A stretch of 64,000 nucleotides of DNA from Vibrio renipiscarius (GTDB lineage: Bacteria > Pseudomonadota > Gammaproteobacteria > Enterobacterales > Vibrionaceae): NCBI RefSeq assembly GCF_000827885.1, contig NZ_JTKH01000003.1, positions 124,001 to 188,000 of the forward strand, written 5' to 3'. The translations under genes were made by a program, and so were the position numbers. Below the pieces are notes generated by a model. It saw only the letters and a program-made list of their open reading frames with translations. It ran no database searches and was not told the DNA's origin. Shown piece by piece: positions 36,792 through 47,053 of this stretch (position 1 is the first letter of the stretch; every line of letters begins with the position of its first letter).

Positions 36792-39083
36792 TTACTCGGC
36801 GTCGGCAAACTCTTTACGCAAAGCCTTCGCGGCCGACACCATGTTTGCCAAGGACTCTTCCGTTTCAGCCCAATTACGCGTTTTCAAACCACAGTCTGGG
36901 TTAACCCATAAACGCTGTGCAGGAATCTGTTCTGCCGCTTTGCTGATCAACCCCTTGATCCAATCTTCTGACGGGATGTTTGGCGAGTGAATATCGTAAA
37001 CGCCCGGGCCGATTTCGTTGGGATAGTTAAACTCTTCAAACGCTTTCAGCAATTCCATATTTGAGCGCGAGGTTTCGATAGTAATCACATCCGCATCGAG
37101 CGCTGCAACCGAATCAATGATTTCATTGAACTCGGAATAACACATATGGGTATGGATTTGTGTTTCTGGCTTCGCACTGGCGGCTGAAATCTTAAATGCA
37201 TCCACCGCCCACTCCAAGTAAGCTTTGTGATCGCGCTTCTTAAGCGGTAAGCCCTCACGAATCGCTGGCTCATCAATCTGAATAATATTGATGCCCGCAT
37301 CTTGCAGATCCGACACTTCATCACGCAGAGCAAGCGCCAATTGATTCGCGATCGCTTCACGTGTGATGTCTTCACGTGGGAATGTCCAACAAAGAATCGT
37401 CACCGGTCCGGTAAGCATACCTTTCATCTGCTTACTGGTCAGAGACTGCGCGTAAGTAGACCAACCTACCGTCATCGGTTGTTCGCGTTCAATATCGGCA
37501 ACGACAATCGCCGGTTTCACACAACGAGAGCCATAACTCTGCACCCAACCAAATTTCGTGGTTTGGAAACCCGCTAGGTTTTCTGCAAAGTACTCAACCA
37601 TGTCATTACGTTCTGCTTCACCGTGCACCAGAACATCTAAATCGAGCGCTTCTTGGCGTTTAACCGCATCTTCGATGTGCCCTTTAAGCGCAATATCGTA
37701 TTCCGTCTGTGAAAGTTTGCCCGTTCTGAAGGCGCTGCGCTGAAGACGAATCTCGCTAGTTTGCGGGAATGAGCCGATCGTCGTAGTTGGGAACAGTGGT
37801 AAACCAAGTACCTCGGCTTGATGCGCCGCGCGTTCTTTATAGGGTGCGCTTCGCTCTGCTAAGGTTTTGCTAATACTATTAAGACGCTGTTGAACCTGCG
37901 GTTTATTGACGTGTGCCGCAATCTTACGCGCCTTAATCGGAGCGCTGTATTCCTCACAGGCGGTAATCGCCTCTTGGTCGCCATCCAACGCTTTGCCAAG
38001 TAATGACACTTCCGTTACTTTTTGTTTGGCGAACGCAAACCAACTGCGGACTTCTTCAGAGAGATTCGGTTCGAGTTCAAGATCAACAGGACTGTGAAGT
38101 AATGAACATGAGCTTGCCACCCACAATTTGTCCCCCAGCGTCTCTTTAAGCGGTTTCAGAATCTCAAGTTGGCTTGCAAGATCCGCACGCCAAACGTTAC
38201 GCCCGTTAACCACCCCGGCTGAAAGTACCCAACCTTGTGGCAATCTCTCTGCCACTGCTGTCAATTGTTGTGGCGCGGCTGACGCATCAATATGTAAGCC
38301 ATCCACCTCAAGCTCAACGATGCGATCAAGCGTATCTTCGACGGAATCAAAATACGTGGTGAGAAGCACTTTTACATCGCTACGAAGTACTTGATAAGCC
38401 AGCTTAAACGAACCTAGCCACGACTTTTCAAGTTCTAGTGACAAAATAGGCTCATCGATTTGTACCCACTCGACACCTAACTTAGCCAATTTCGCAAGAA
38501 TAGCTTGGTAAGCACTGAGAAGACGAGGAAGCAAAGTAAGGCGATCAAAGCCCTCTTCCACTTCTTTGCCTAAATAAAGATAACTCAAAGGGCCAAGCAG
38601 AACGGGTTTTACATTGTGCCCCGCTTTCACTGCCTCGTTGACCTCTTCAAAGAGTTGCGGCCAACTCACTTCAAAACTGTCGTCTTTACTGAACTCAGGT
38701 ACGATGTAGTGATAGTTTGTGTTAAACCACTTAGTCATGTCCGATGCCGCGCTTCCCGAGCAGCCACAACTTGCCTGAGATTGACCGCGACCGACACGGA
38801 AAAGCGTATCAAGATCAGGAAAACCATTACGATGACGCTTTGGCGTATGGCCCAGTAGCAGTGTCGTGGTCAATACATGGTCATACCATGCAAAATCACC
38901 CGCAGCGACAAAACTAAGGTCAGCATCCGCCTGTGTTTGCCAGTTTTTTGCTCGCAGTTCTGATCCCACTTGTTTCAGTTCAGCTTGTTGGATTTCACCA
39001 CGCCAGTATTTCTCTAATGCGAATTTCAACTCACGTTTTTCGCCGATTCGTGGGTAACCTAATATATGCGTTGTCGTTGTCAT
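36792..39083 (-). CDS. metE: Cobalamin-independent methionine synthase
   Basis: 763 residues, full family length. Transfers methyl from 5-methyltetrahydropteroyl-triglutamate to homocysteine. Zinc ligands are visible near the C-terminus: THMCYSEFN (His and Cys) and NPDCGLKTR (Cys). N-terminal half begins [39 protein letters not shown] and the adjacent blocks are typical. Divergent from its activator gene metR; the spacer holds MetJ and MetR sites, so repression by S-adenosylmethionine and activation by homocysteine are expected. Confidence 0.97.
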   Translation of the reverse strand: MTTTTHILGYPRIGEKRELKFALEKYWRGEIQQAELKQVGSELRAKNWQTQADADLSFVAAGDFAWYDHVLTTTLLLGHTPKRHRNGFPDLDTLFRVGRGQSQASCGCSGSAASDMTKWFNTNYHYIVPEFSKDDSFEVSWPQLFEEVNEAVKAGHNVKPVLLGPLSYLYLGKEVEEGFDRLTLLPRLLSAYQAILAKLAKLGVEWVQIDEPILSLELEKSWLGSFKLAYQVLRSDVKVLLTTYFDSVEDTLDRIVELEVDGLHIDASAAPQQLTAVAERLPQGWVLSAGVVNGRNVWRADLASQLEILKPLKETLGDKLWVASSCSLLHSPVDLELEPNLSEEVRSWFAFAKQKVTEVSLLGKALDGDQEAITACEEYSAPIKARKIAAHVNKPQVQQRLNSISKTLAERSAPYKERAAHQAEVLGLPLFPTTTIGSFPQTSEIRLQRSAFRTGKLSQTEYDIALKGHIEDAVKRQEALDLDVLVHGEAERNDMVEYFAENLAGFQTTKFGWVQSYGSRCVKPAIVVADIEREQPMTVGWSTYAQSLTSKQMKGMLTGPVTILCWTFPREDITREAIANQLALALRDEVSDLQDAGINIIQIDEPAIREGLPLKKRDHKAYLEWAVDAFKISAASAKPETQIHTHMCYSEFNEIIDSVAALDADVITIETSRSNMELLKAFEEFNYPNEIGPGVYDIHSPNIPSEDWIKGLISKAAEQIPAQRLWVNPDCGLKTRNWAETEESLANMVSAAKALRKEFADAE

Positions 39084-39154
39084 GTCCCTACTTCCTTATC
39101 CCGATTCATTTTCAAATTCTTTATCAGCCATCTTCTTTTCGCTCAAAGCACATA

Positions 39155-39170
39155 AGATGTCTGGATGTCT
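39155..39170. promoter_or_regulatory. Tandem met boxes (MetJ), metE-proximal
   Basis: AGATGTCT followed directly by GGATGTCT, two 8-bp met boxes against the consensus AGACGTCT. Situated 72-87 bases upstream of metE. Confidence 0.75.
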
Positions 39171-39194
39171 AAACTATCCCGTTTATCGCTTGGA

Positions 39195-39207
39195 TGAACA
39201 ACATCCA
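39195..39207. promoter_or_regulatory. Candidate MetR site, metE side
   Basis: TGAACAACATCCA matches the MetR motif TGAA-N5-TTCA with one mismatch. Confidence 0.55.
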
Positions 39208-39274
39208 ATTATTCAACTTGTTTATTAGGAAAATTCATAATGGCAACAGAAATGACACATTAACAATCGCAAAT

Positions 39275-39290
39275 AGACGTCTAGACGTTT
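39275..39290. promoter_or_regulatory. Tandem met boxes (MetJ), metR-proximal
   Basis: AGACGTCT followed directly by AGACGTTT: one perfect met box and one with a single mismatch. Strong MetJ operator 67-82 bases upstream of metR. Confidence 0.85.
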
Positions 39291-39344
39291 ACTTTTGTTT
39301 GTTAACGCGTTAGTTTGGAAACATTCATGCAAAGGAAATGCAAC

Positions 39345-39357
39345 TGAAGGAAATTCA
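39345..39357. promoter_or_regulatory. MetR site overlapping the metR start
   Basis: TGAAGGAAATTCA is a perfect TGAA-N5-TTCA. Its final A is the first base of the metR ATG and it also supplies the Shine-Dalgarno (AAGGA). MetR bound here would block its own gene. Confidence 0.7.
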
Positions 39358-40268
39358 TGATTGAGTTAAAACACTTAAGAACACTGAACTCATTGCGAGA
39401 CACGGGGTCACTTACCGCCACCGCTACGGCGTTGCATTTAACCCAATCAGCACTCTCACATCAACTTAAAGAATTAGAGTCTCGAATTGGCGGGCAGCTC
39501 TTTCTGCGCAAAACGCGCCCTGTAAAATTCACGTCTGAAGGCGAGATACTATTGCGGCTGGCTGATGACATGTTACCTAGACTCGCAAAAGCTGAAAATG
39601 AATTGGCCAGCCTAAAAGAAGATGTGAACGGTCGTCTGCATATGGCGATTGAATGCCACTCTTGCTTTCAATGGTTGATGCCTGCATTGAAGGAGTATCA
39701 GATCACTTGGCCAAGCGTGACGTTAGATTTTTCATCGGGCTTTGGTTTTGAACCTCTTCCCGCGTTGATGAGCGGCGAGTTGGATTTGGTGATCACCTCC
39801 GATATTCAACCTCGTTCGGAAATTCACTTTGAACCCTTGTTTGATTTTGAGATGCGTTTGATTACCGCCGTCAATCACCCGCTCGCCATCAACGAAAGCA
39901 TTGAGCCTATTGACCTAGCCGATCAAACCATGATCTCTTATCCGGTGCAGAAACAACGCTTGGATGTGGTGAAGCACTTTTTACAGCCCGCAGGTATTGA
40001 ACCCGCCAAATGGAAGCAGTGTGACAACACCTTGATGCTGGTACAAATGGTCTCTGCGGGACTAGGCGTGGCAGCATTGCCGAACTGGGCGATTAGCGAA
40101 TTTTCACGTCAAGGCCTGATCAGCAGTATTGCATTAGGGGATGGACTTTCTCGCCGCCTTTTTGCCGCCACGCGAAATGCCGATAAAGACAAGCGTTACC
40201 TACAAGCCTTCTTTGCCACCGCGAAACAGCAATGTAAAAGCCATCTTGATGGCATTACACTGGCGTAG
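39357..40268 (+). CDS. metR: LysR-type regulator MetR
   Basis: 303 residues. N-terminal winged helix with LTATATALHLTQSALSHQLKELE and RIGGQLFLRKTRPVKFT, then the effector domain (LHMAIECHSCFQWLMPALKEY). Activates metE and other methionine genes with homocysteine as coinducer. The start is fixed by MIELKHLRTL, the usual MetR beginning, with AAGGA upstream. Divergent from metE. Confidence 0.96.
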   Translation: MIELKHLRTLNSLRDTGSLTATATALHLTQSALSHQLKELESRIGGQLFLRKTRPVKFTSEGEILLRLADDMLPRLAKAENELASLKEDVNGRLHMAIECHSCFQWLMPALKEYQITWPSVTLDFSSGFGFEPLPALMSGELDLVITSDIQPRSEIHFEPLFDFEMRLITAVNHPLAINESIEPIDLADQTMISYPVQKQRLDVVKHFLQPAGIEPAKWKQCDNTLMLVQMVSAGLGVAALPNWAISEFSRQGLISSIALGDGLSRRLFAATRNADKDKRYLQAFFATAKQQCKSHLDGITLA

Positions 40269-40290
40269 ACAAAAAGCAGACATTGGCAGC

Positions 40291-40322
40291 AAAAAAAAAG
40301 AGGCGCAATCAATGCGCCTCTC
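40291..40322 (-). terminator. Terminator of the DUF4250 gene
   Basis: Stem GAGGCGC / GCGCCTC with a 7-base loop preceded by A9 on the plus strand, which gives a T9 tract for minus-strand transcription. Confidence 0.9.
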
Positions 40323-40344
40323 TACGATTCTATTCATTTCCGCT

Positions 40345-40545
40345 TTAACGGGCATACGCTTTGAACTGGTTAGTTAAAGGATCATATTGATATCCGAGTA
40401 CATCCAGTTTACCGACTACCTGTTCAACATCCATCTCATACATGCTCACCAAGTCGTCAAAGCTATCGCACTCTAAGCGCAGCTTCTCATTGACGATACC
40501 GAGAAGGATAATGCTATCAAAACCACGAACGTCGCTTAAATCCAT
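40345..40545 (-). CDS. DUF4250-family small protein
   Basis: 66 residues: MDLSDVRGFDSIILLGIVNEK, then DDLVSMYEMDVEQVVGKLDVLGYQYDPLTNQF. This fits the DUF4250 pattern (short helical protein ending in G-x-x-Y-N/D-P-x-x-N-Q-F). Function unknown. Faces metR, with its own terminator. Confidence 0.75.
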   Translation of the reverse strand: MDLSDVRGFDSIILLGIVNEKLRLECDSFDDLVSMYEMDVEQVVGKLDVLGYQYDPLTNQFKAYAR

Positions 40546-40673
40546 AACTCCACTCCCTATAATTCAAAGGCATAATCTTGCCAACGAGCTCATAGCCCGG
40601 CTCTTCAATAAAAGCCTAGCTCTGATTGGGAAAATTAAAAGTGAAGCGGCGCTAATTTCGTGATGAGCACCGA

Positions 40674-41390
40674 TTAGCTTACGATTTGTTGGCTGAATAC
40701 TTGCTGGAATAAAGGCTGATTCACCACGGTCACCACCACTAAGATCACTAACGCAAAGCCCAATTGACCTTTGCTGACAGCCTTGGTGGTAAAGAGATGG
40801 AAGCACCATACAACCACGGCTGAGATCAGTAAAATCATCCCCAAAATCGTCGGTAAACTGATCGCCAACAACGCTTCTTCACTCAAACTAAATGCTTGGA
40901 ATACCAATGTCATCGCCGTCAGCATGGCAGCAAGTACGCCAACAACCGGCAAAATGCGTTGGAAGGCTTGCAGGCGTGAACGGGCCACCACCAATAGCAA
41001 CTGTCCGAAACAGCCACCCAGCAACAATACTTGGACCAAGATGTTTGCCGCCGAGGCAACACTGTCTTGTTCTCCCATCATGATACCCACATAAGCCAAT
41101 GCTAAACCATTCGCTAAGTACAATAGCCAAAGTGGACCTTTCTCGCGGGTTTTTCCGGTTTGCACTTGTGAATAAAAGTAGCCTATCGCCGCCGCAATCA
41201 TAAACGCTTCAATTTTCAATGACGCCACTGCAAGCCACAATACGACCAGAGGGGTTAACATTTTGTGTACGCGGCCTCGCTGGCCGGGGCAAATCTCACC
41301 CTTGACTAACACCATGGTTAAAATGAGTTGCGCACCTAATAGCATAGGGGCAAACGTTGCTAACAATTGCTGAATCATAAGAGAAAAGCT
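40674..41390 (-). CDS. Polytopic membrane protein of unknown function
   Basis: About 238 residues from the ATG at 41390 (MSFSLMIQQLLATFAPMLLG); ATG four codons later is also possible and the longer frame begins with TTG. Seven or so hydrophobic segments separated by short basic loops; no family motif recognised. No good Shine-Dalgarno. A perfect 8-bp met box lies 68-75 bases upstream, next to the metE/metR locus, which may hint at a link to methionine metabolism (inference). Confidence 0.6.
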   Translation of the reverse strand, partial: SFSLMIQQLLATFAPMLLGAQLILTMVLVKGEICPGQRGRVHKMLTPLVVLWLAVASLKIEAFMIAAAIGYFYSQVQTGKTREKGPLWLLYLANGLALAYVGIMMGEQDSVASAANILVQVLLLGGCFGQLLLVVARSRLQAFQRILPVVGVLAAMLTAMTLVFQAFSLSEEALLAISLPTILGMILLISAVVVWCFHLFTTKAVSKGQLGFALVILVVVTVVNQPLFQQVFSQQIVS

Positions 41391-41457
41391 CATGAGAATA
41401 ATAATTTGCGCGGATAATACCAAATTGACCGTTTTTTGCCAGATTGTTGAACCGTTT

Positions 41458-41465
41458 AGACGTCT
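41458..41465. promoter_or_regulatory. Isolated perfect met box
   Basis: AGACGTCT matches the MetJ half-operator exactly. The 8-mers on each side are poor matches (5/8 on the left, 3/8 on the right). MetJ normally needs at least two adjacent boxes, so function is uncertain. Confidence 0.35.
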
Positions 41466-41613
41466 ATCCGCTCACATTCCTCATCCATGCGGGAAAGGAA
41501 TAAACCCCAATATAAATAAGGCTTTCACGCAATTAGGGGATCCTGATATAGAGGGCTAGATACCGTTCCGAATAGTCGCTATAATTCGCGCTCACTGGAA
41601 CTAAGAGCAAAAT

Positions 41614-44109
41614 ATGTACAACGACATCACTCCAATTCACGAGCACAAAAAATACTGGGCAGAATGCTTTGGTACGGCTCCTTTTTTACCGACTAGCCGT
41701 AAGGAAATGGACGCCCTAGGATGGGATAGTTGTGACATCATCATCGTAACCGGTGATGCGTACGTGGATCACCCAAGTTTTGGCATGGCCATCATTGGGC
41801 GCTTGCTTGAAGCGCAAGGTTTCCGCGTCGGTATTATTGCTCAGCCAGAATGGAACAATAAAGACGCCTTCATGACGCTTGGTAAACCCAATCTATTTTT
41901 TGGTATTACCGCAGGTAACATGGATTCGATGATCAACCGTTATACGGCGGATAAAAAGCTACGTCACGATGACGCTTACACGCCAAATAACGAAGGCGGC
42001 AAACGTCCTGACCGCGCGACATTAGTCTATTCTCAACGCTGTCGTGAAGCCTACAAAGGCACACCAATTGTATTAGGTGGTATTGAAGCGAGCCTACGTC
42101 GCCTTGCCCACTATGATTATTGGTCAGACAAAGTTCGTCGCTCAGTACTGTTTGATGCAAAGGCAGACATCTTGCTGTTTGGTAACGCGGAGCGCGCCCT
42201 AGTAGAAGTTGCGCATCGCCTTGCGGATGGTGAAGACATCTCAACGCTGACCAACATTCGCGGTACTGCCATCAACATCGCAGCAGAACCTGAAAATTTC
42301 ACCATTATTGACTCTTCACGTATCGAAAAACCGCGTAAAGAAGCGTTTGTACCGCTAAACCCTTACGCAGTAGAAGAGCAATGTGAGACCAAACAGGCAG
42401 AGCCAGAAGCAAAAGCGATCACCATTCGCCCTTCTCGCCACGATGCGGCAACCACAGCCGTGCGCTTACCGCCGTTTGAAAAATTAAACAATGACCGTAT
42501 CTTGTATGCACACGCCAGCCGCGTAATGCATTTAGAGACGAACCCATATTCAGGCCGAGCGTTGATCCAACGCCATGGCGATCGCGAACTGTGGGTAAAC
42601 CAAGCGCCAATTCCTCTTTCAACGGAAGAGATGGATTACGTGTTCGGTTTAACCTTCGCACGCGTGCCGCACCCGATGTATGGCAAAGCGAAAATCCCAG
42701 CTTACGACATGATCAAAACCTCGGTGAACATCATGCGTGGCTGTTTTGGTGGCTGTTCTTTCTGCTCAATCACCGAGCACGAAGGCCGCATCATCCAAAA
42801 CCGTTCGCAAGAGTCGATCATCGGTGAGCTTGAAGAAATCCGCGATAAAGTACCAGGCTTTACCGGCACTATTTCTGACTTGGGTGGCCCAACAGCGAAC
42901 ATGTATCGCCTTGGTTGTAGCGATCCGAAAGCAGAAGCGAACTGCCGTCGCCCTTCGTGTGTATTCCCAGGTATCTGTAACAAGCTGAATACCGACCATC
43001 AACACACCATTGATCTTTACCGCGCTGCGCGTAAGGTCAACGGCGTGAAAAAAGTCATGATCGCGTCAGGGGTTCGTTACGATCTCGCGATTGAATCGCC
43101 AGAATACGTGCGCGAATTGGTGACACACCACGTTGGTGGTTACCTAAAAATCGCACCAGAACATACTGAGAAAGGTCCGCTTGATCTGATGATGAAGCCG
43201 GGCATGGGCTCGTATGATCGCTTTAAAGAAATGTTTGAAAAATACAGCCAAGAAGCGGGTAAAAAGCAGTACTTGATCCCTTACTTCATCTCTGCTCACC
43301 CAGGGACAGAAGATGAAGACATGGTTAACCTTGCTCTGTGGCTGAAAAAGAACAACTTTGAAACTGACCAAGTACAGAACTTCTACCCATCGCCGATGTG
43401 TAACGCAACGTCAATGTACTACTCAGAAACCAACCCACTGAAACGTGTGAAATACAAAAAACGTGAAGAGGTTCCGGTTGCCAAAGGCGAACGCCAACGT
43501 CGTTTACATAAAGCGCTGCTTCGCTACCACGATCCAGACAACTGGCCATTAATTCGTGAAGCACTGACCAACATGGGCAAGAAGCACCTGATTGGCGATC
43601 GACCAAACTGTCTCGTTCCTGAAACCAATGATGACGTACTGACACCGGCTCAACGTCGTAAATCAGGTCGTCATGGTTCACAACGCTTCGCGACAAAACA
43701 CACCAAGAGCCAACCTGGCTTTGGCAGCTTACGTGGTGATGGTAAGCAAGGTGACAGCAAGCAAGGCCAAGGGAACAAGCGCGGTGAAGGCCAATCACAA
43801 CGCCCAGGCCAAAAACCACAAGGCAATGGCCAAGGTGCAGGTCAAGGACCAGCAAAAGGCGGTTTCGGCAAGCCTGCTCAACGCGGTAGCCATAACCAAG
43901 GCGGTAAGAATAGCCAAGGTGGTCAAGGCAACGGCAATTCTAACGGTTCAACACCAGCAAACCGAGGCGGCAATAGCCAAAACCGCGGCACTAATGGTAA
44001 CCCGTCGCAAGGTAAAGGTTCACAAGGCAAAGGCGCAGGTGCACAAGCGGGGAATTCGCAAGGCAAACGCCCGACAACCTCAGGCAACCGTAAACCGAAA
44101 CACCGCTAA
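41614..44109 (+). CDS. ygiQ: YgiQ-family radical SAM protein with long low-complexity tail
   Basis: 831 residues (E. coli YgiQ about 739). N-terminal UPF0313 domain begins [19 protein letters not shown]. The radical SAM cluster is C377-x3-C381-x2-C384 in [22 protein letters not shown]3362-like region follows with [20 protein letters not shown]. From about residue 690 the sequence becomes a Gly/Gln/Asn/Lys-rich disordered tail (repeats such as [20 protein letters not shown]), much longer than in enterics. Reaction unknown. Single gene with terminator. Confidence 0.92.
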   Translation: MYNDITPIHEHKKYWAECFGTAPFLPTSRKEMDALGWDSCDIIIVTGDAYVDHPSFGMAIIGRLLEAQGFRVGIIAQPEWNNKDAFMTLGKPNLFFGITAGNMDSMINRYTADKKLRHDDAYTPNNEGGKRPDRATLVYSQRCREAYKGTPIVLGGIEASLRRLAHYDYWSDKVRRSVLFDAKADILLFGNAERALVEVAHRLADGEDISTLTNIRGTAINIAAEPENFTIIDSSRIEKPRKEAFVPLNPYAVEEQCETKQAEPEAKAITIRPSRHDAATTAVRLPPFEKLNNDRILYAHASRVMHLETNPYSGRALIQRHGDRELWVNQAPIPLSTEEMDYVFGLTFARVPHPMYGKAKIPAYDMIKTSVNIMRGCFGGCSFCSITEHEGRIIQNRSQESIIGELEEIRDKVPGFTGTISDLGGPTANMYRLGCSDPKAEANCRRPSCVFPGICNKLNTDHQHTIDLYRAARKVNGVKKVMIASGVRYDLAIESPEYVRELVTHHVGGYLKIAPEHTEKGPLDLMMKPGMGSYDRFKEMFEKYSQEAGKKQYLIPYFISAHPGTEDEDMVNLALWLKKNNFETDQVQNFYPSPMCNATSMYYSETNPLKRVKYKKREEVPVAKGERQRRLHKALLRYHDPDNWPLIREALTNMGKKHLIGDRPNCLVPETNDDVLTPAQRRKSGRHGSQRFATKHTKSQPGFGSLRGDGKQGDSKQGQGNKRGEGQSQRPGQKPQGNGQGAGQGPAKGGFGKPAQRGSHNQGGKNSQGGQGNGNSNGSTPANRGGNSQNRGTNGNPSQGKGSQGKGAGAQAGNSQGKRPTTSGNRKPKHR

Positions 44110-44134
44110 GTCATACTCATTAACTAGCAAGATC

Positions 44135-44166
44135 AAAAAAGCCGACGTTTATACGTCGGCTTTTTA
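44135..44166 (+). terminator. Terminator after ygiQ
   Basis: Stem AAGCCGACGT / ACGTCGGCTT, TTAT loop, T-tail; A-run on the left could serve the minus strand too. Confidence 0.92.
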
Positions 44167-44280
44167 TTTTATCGCAATAAGCGCGCTGTTAGCTTAAAAC
44201 CATTACTTAAAAAACAGTTAAAACAATCAGTTAAACCGATCCGTTAAAATGATTGCCTAAAAGAAACTAAGAGGAGCTGT

Positions 44281-45363
44281 TCAAGCGTTCGCAGCTTCAA
44301 ACTCACGCATAAAGTCTACCAGAGCTTGCACGCCTTCTAGCGGCATCGCATTGTAGATTGAAGCGCGCATCCCCCCTACCGCACGGTGGCCTTTTAGCGC
44401 CACTAAACCACGCGCTTTTGCTTGAGCGAGGAATGCCTCATCTAGCTCAGGCTTAGCCAGTTGGAAAGGCACATTCATGCGTGAACGGTTTGCAGAGTGA
44501 ACCGAGTTACGATAAAACTCAGAGCTATCAATGAAGTTATAAAGCAACGCCGCTTTTTCACGGTTGATTTGCTCCATAACGTCCACACCGCCTTGCGCTT
44601 TCAGCCATTTAAAGACAAGGCCAGATAAGTACCATGCAAATGTTGGTGGCGTGTTGAACATTGACTCTTTTTCAGCCAATACTTTGTAGTTCAAAAAACT
44701 TGGCACAACTTGGCTTGCGAGATCCAGTAAGTCATCACGCACGATCGCAATACACAAACCCGATGGGCCAATGTTTTTCTGCGCGCCTGCGTAAATCACA
44801 CCATATTTCGATACGTCGATACGTTGCGACAAAATGTTTGAAGACATGTCCGCCACGATCGGTTTATCCGTTTGTGGTAGATCATAAATCTCGATACCAT
44901 CAATGGTTTCATTAGGACAGAAATGCACATACGCAGCGTCTTCGGCAATCGCCCAATCACTCGCTGGTGTTACGGCCACTTTGCCATCAATTTCCGTCTT
45001 TGCGACATACGAATCAACGTCACAATATTTTTGCGCTTCATCAATCGCGCTTTCCGCCCAGAAACCCGCGTCGATGTACGTCGCTTTTGTCTGCTCGCCT
45101 AAAAGGTTTAGAGGTACCGCCGCAAACTGCGCACGCGCACCACCTTGGCAAAATAGCACTTTGTAATTATCTGGAATGTTTAATAGATCGCGCAGATCTT
45201 GTTCTGCTTCTTCAGCCACTTGGATGAACTCTTTACTACGGTGGCTGATTTCCATCACCGACGTGCCAAGATTATTCCAATTCACCAATTCAGACTGGGC
45301 TTGCTCCATTACCGGTTTCGGTAAAGCCGCTGGTCCGGCGCTAAAATTAAATACGTTGTCCAC
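44281..45363 (-). CDS. serC: Phosphoserine aminotransferase
   Basis: 360 residues (E. coli SerC 362). Begins [23 protein letters not shown] lysine in [32 protein letters not shown] near the end. Converts 3-phosphohydroxypyruvate to phosphoserine (serine synthesis) and acts in pyridoxal phosphate synthesis. Single gene, minus strand. Confidence 0.97.
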   Translation of the reverse strand: MDNVFNFSAGPAALPKPVMEQAQSELVNWNNLGTSVMEISHRSKEFIQVAEEAEQDLRDLLNIPDNYKVLFCQGGARAQFAAVPLNLLGEQTKATYIDAGFWAESAIDEAQKYCDVDSYVAKTEIDGKVAVTPASDWAIAEDAAYVHFCPNETIDGIEIYDLPQTDKPIVADMSSNILSQRIDVSKYGVIYAGAQKNIGPSGLCIAIVRDDLLDLASQVVPSFLNYKVLAEKESMFNTPPTFAWYLSGLVFKWLKAQGGVDVMEQINREKAALLYNFIDSSEFYRNSVHSANRSRMNVPFQLAKPELDEAFLAQAKARGLVALKGHRAVGGMRASIYNAMPLEGVQALVDFMREFEAANA

Positions 45364-45438
45364 GGATTCTTTCCTTGCTCATGCTTTATGTAAGACTGTT
45401 CACATTAATACCACTTTTTTGATTGTTAAAAAAGTGAC

Positions 45439-45467
45439 AAAGAGGTCTTAAGACCTCTTTGTTTTTT
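45439..45467. terminator. Palindrome between serC and the DUF945 gene, probably a terminator
   Basis: Perfect 22-bp palindrome AAAGAGGTCTTAAGACCTCT(TT) at 45439-45460. T6 follows on the plus side, and on the minus side GTCAC then T6. The minus side would end the DUF945 gene; an operator role ahead of serC is an alternative. Confidence 0.6.
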
Positions 45468-45555
45468 CTCATGTTCTTTTCTTTACCCGAAAAACGTAAC
45501 GATGACGTGCGATGATTGAGCGCAGCATCAAGCTAAGACGGGCAATAAAGAAAAT

Positions 45556-46824
45556 CTACATTAATAAAGGCAACAGCAAACTCATCAATGGCACTTGTTG
45601 ACCATTTTCAAAGACAAAGCTGCCCTCTTTCAACTCAGCTTTAATGTGGAAACCATCGTCGGCTTGTTTCACAAATTCCATCACTAAGCCTTCATCAATG
45701 CCTTGCTGAAGCGCTGGATACTGCTCGACTAAGCCATTAGAAATAAACGTGTTCATATGACCTTGTAGCGCAGGCATGATGCTCATCGGGTTTTGAGAGA
45801 CGTTATTCGTCCCTTCCGGTACCGTCAGTTTCCAATCAGAGTTAAACTCGCCATCGCCGATCTTCATGTTCAATTTATCCATCGACAAGAAGAAACCTTT
45901 AGAAAATAAGCTGTCTACATGAGGAATTACCTGCTGTAGCGCTTCTGCATCCATCATAGGGGCATTTTGATACGCTAAAACCACTTGCTCAAAAGAAACC
46001 GCATCAAGATCGCCCAATGCAAAATCAACTTCAAAATGATTCACTTTTTCATCTTGCATCAATAAATCATCAAGGCTGACATTGTGCTTTGTCGTCACGC
46101 GGCTAGTTTGCTCATCCAATAAAGAGTCATAGGTGTAATTGGCATTTTTCAATGCAAATAACGGTGTTTTTTGACCGTCTAGAATGGCCATATCAGCAAC
46201 AGAGATCAGCTGGTCGCCAATCCAAAAACTGTTCACTTGTTTGCCATCACCGTTGCCTGTGATGCCTGAAATCAGCATTTTATCGCCGTTTTCAAAGTCC
46301 AATTCAACCGATGGGATATCCAATTGATAGCTGACTTCACCCAATACCGTCACATGGCCTTTCAGCGTTGAAGGCGTCACCGACACCATCGCGCCATTAT
46401 TACTTTCATTCACTTGATGCCAGTTAGCGAGCTTAAACTCGAAATCACTGTTGCCGTTCAGTTGCGTGACCGTATGTAGCGTCAACGGGAAATCAGGCAT
46501 ATTCGTCATCTTTGAATCGGCACTCACACTCAGTAAACCGTGGCTGATATGGCTATCCACCACAATCTGAGTCGGCATCCCGTCAGCTTCAAATTGCGCC
46601 ACTAACGCCGCATCACTGATGGTGTAACGCGTCTGTACCTCTGATGACAAATAACCGCGATCGTAATGAACAATCTCAGCGGTCACGGTGTCACTATTCA
46701 ACTGAGCCACACCATCTTGAATGACATTTTGACCAATTTGGCCTACCGCTAAAGGCCAACAAAGTACGATAGCGATACCGCCGCCGACCGCGGCATATTT
46801 TCTAAGTTGCAGCATGTAGCTCAT
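45556..46824 (-). CDS. DUF945 (YdgA-like) family protein
   Basis: 422 residues from the ATG at 46824 (MSYMLQLRKYAAVGGGIAIV), preceded by GGAAA. The open frame begins further upstream with TTG. One N-terminal hydrophobic helix (signal anchor) then a periplasmic domain with the DUF945 pattern: GQIGQNVIQDG, IVHYDRGYLSSEVQTRY and SHISHGLL. C-terminus ends hydrophobic (VPLMSLLLPLLM). Related to E. coli YdgA; function not known. Divergent from the kinase at 47054. Confidence 0.82.
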   Translation of the reverse strand: MSYMLQLRKYAAVGGGIAIVLCWPLAVGQIGQNVIQDGVAQLNSDTVTAEIVHYDRGYLSSEVQTRYTISDAALVAQFEADGMPTQIVVDSHISHGLLSVSADSKMTNMPDFPLTLHTVTQLNGNSDFEFKLANWHQVNESNNGAMVSVTPSTLKGHVTVLGEVSYQLDIPSVELDFENGDKMLISGITGNGDGKQVNSFWIGDQLISVADMAILDGQKTPLFALKNANYTYDSLLDEQTSRVTTKHNVSLDDLLMQDEKVNHFEVDFALGDLDAVSFEQVVLAYQNAPMMDAEALQQVIPHVDSLFSKGFFLSMDKLNMKIGDGEFNSDWKLTVPEGTNNVSQNPMSIMPALQGHMNTFISNGLVEQYPALQQGIDEGLVMEFVKQADDGFHIKAELKEGSFVFENGQQVPLMSLLLPLLM

Positions 46825-47053
46825 GATTTCAGATTTCCGTAAATTCAAAAGATAGCGGGTTTGCTCTTGCTTGCTTAGCATGGTCAAACATCACGAATGG
46901 TTCATACAGTTTACACCAAAAAACATTGAGATAAATCAGAGTATTGGCTGAATTAACAACCAGCCGATAATTCTACAACTTACCTCTCAGCACCCAGTGC
47001 ACTTTCTTGCTAGGGTAACTCTCGACGTTACGTACTAACAGGTTGCGAAAACA

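Noticed and set aside
43673..44197. 174-residue Lys/Ala-rich ORF on the plus strand in another frame of ygiQ
   Set aside because: It is a frame shadow of the repetitive Gly/Gln-rich tail of YgiQ, without a ribosome-binding site.
45439..45460. 22-bp palindrome as a regulator operator for serC
   Set aside because: Runs of T follow on both strands and it lies at the end of the upstream minus-strand gene, so a terminator is more likely, though not certain.
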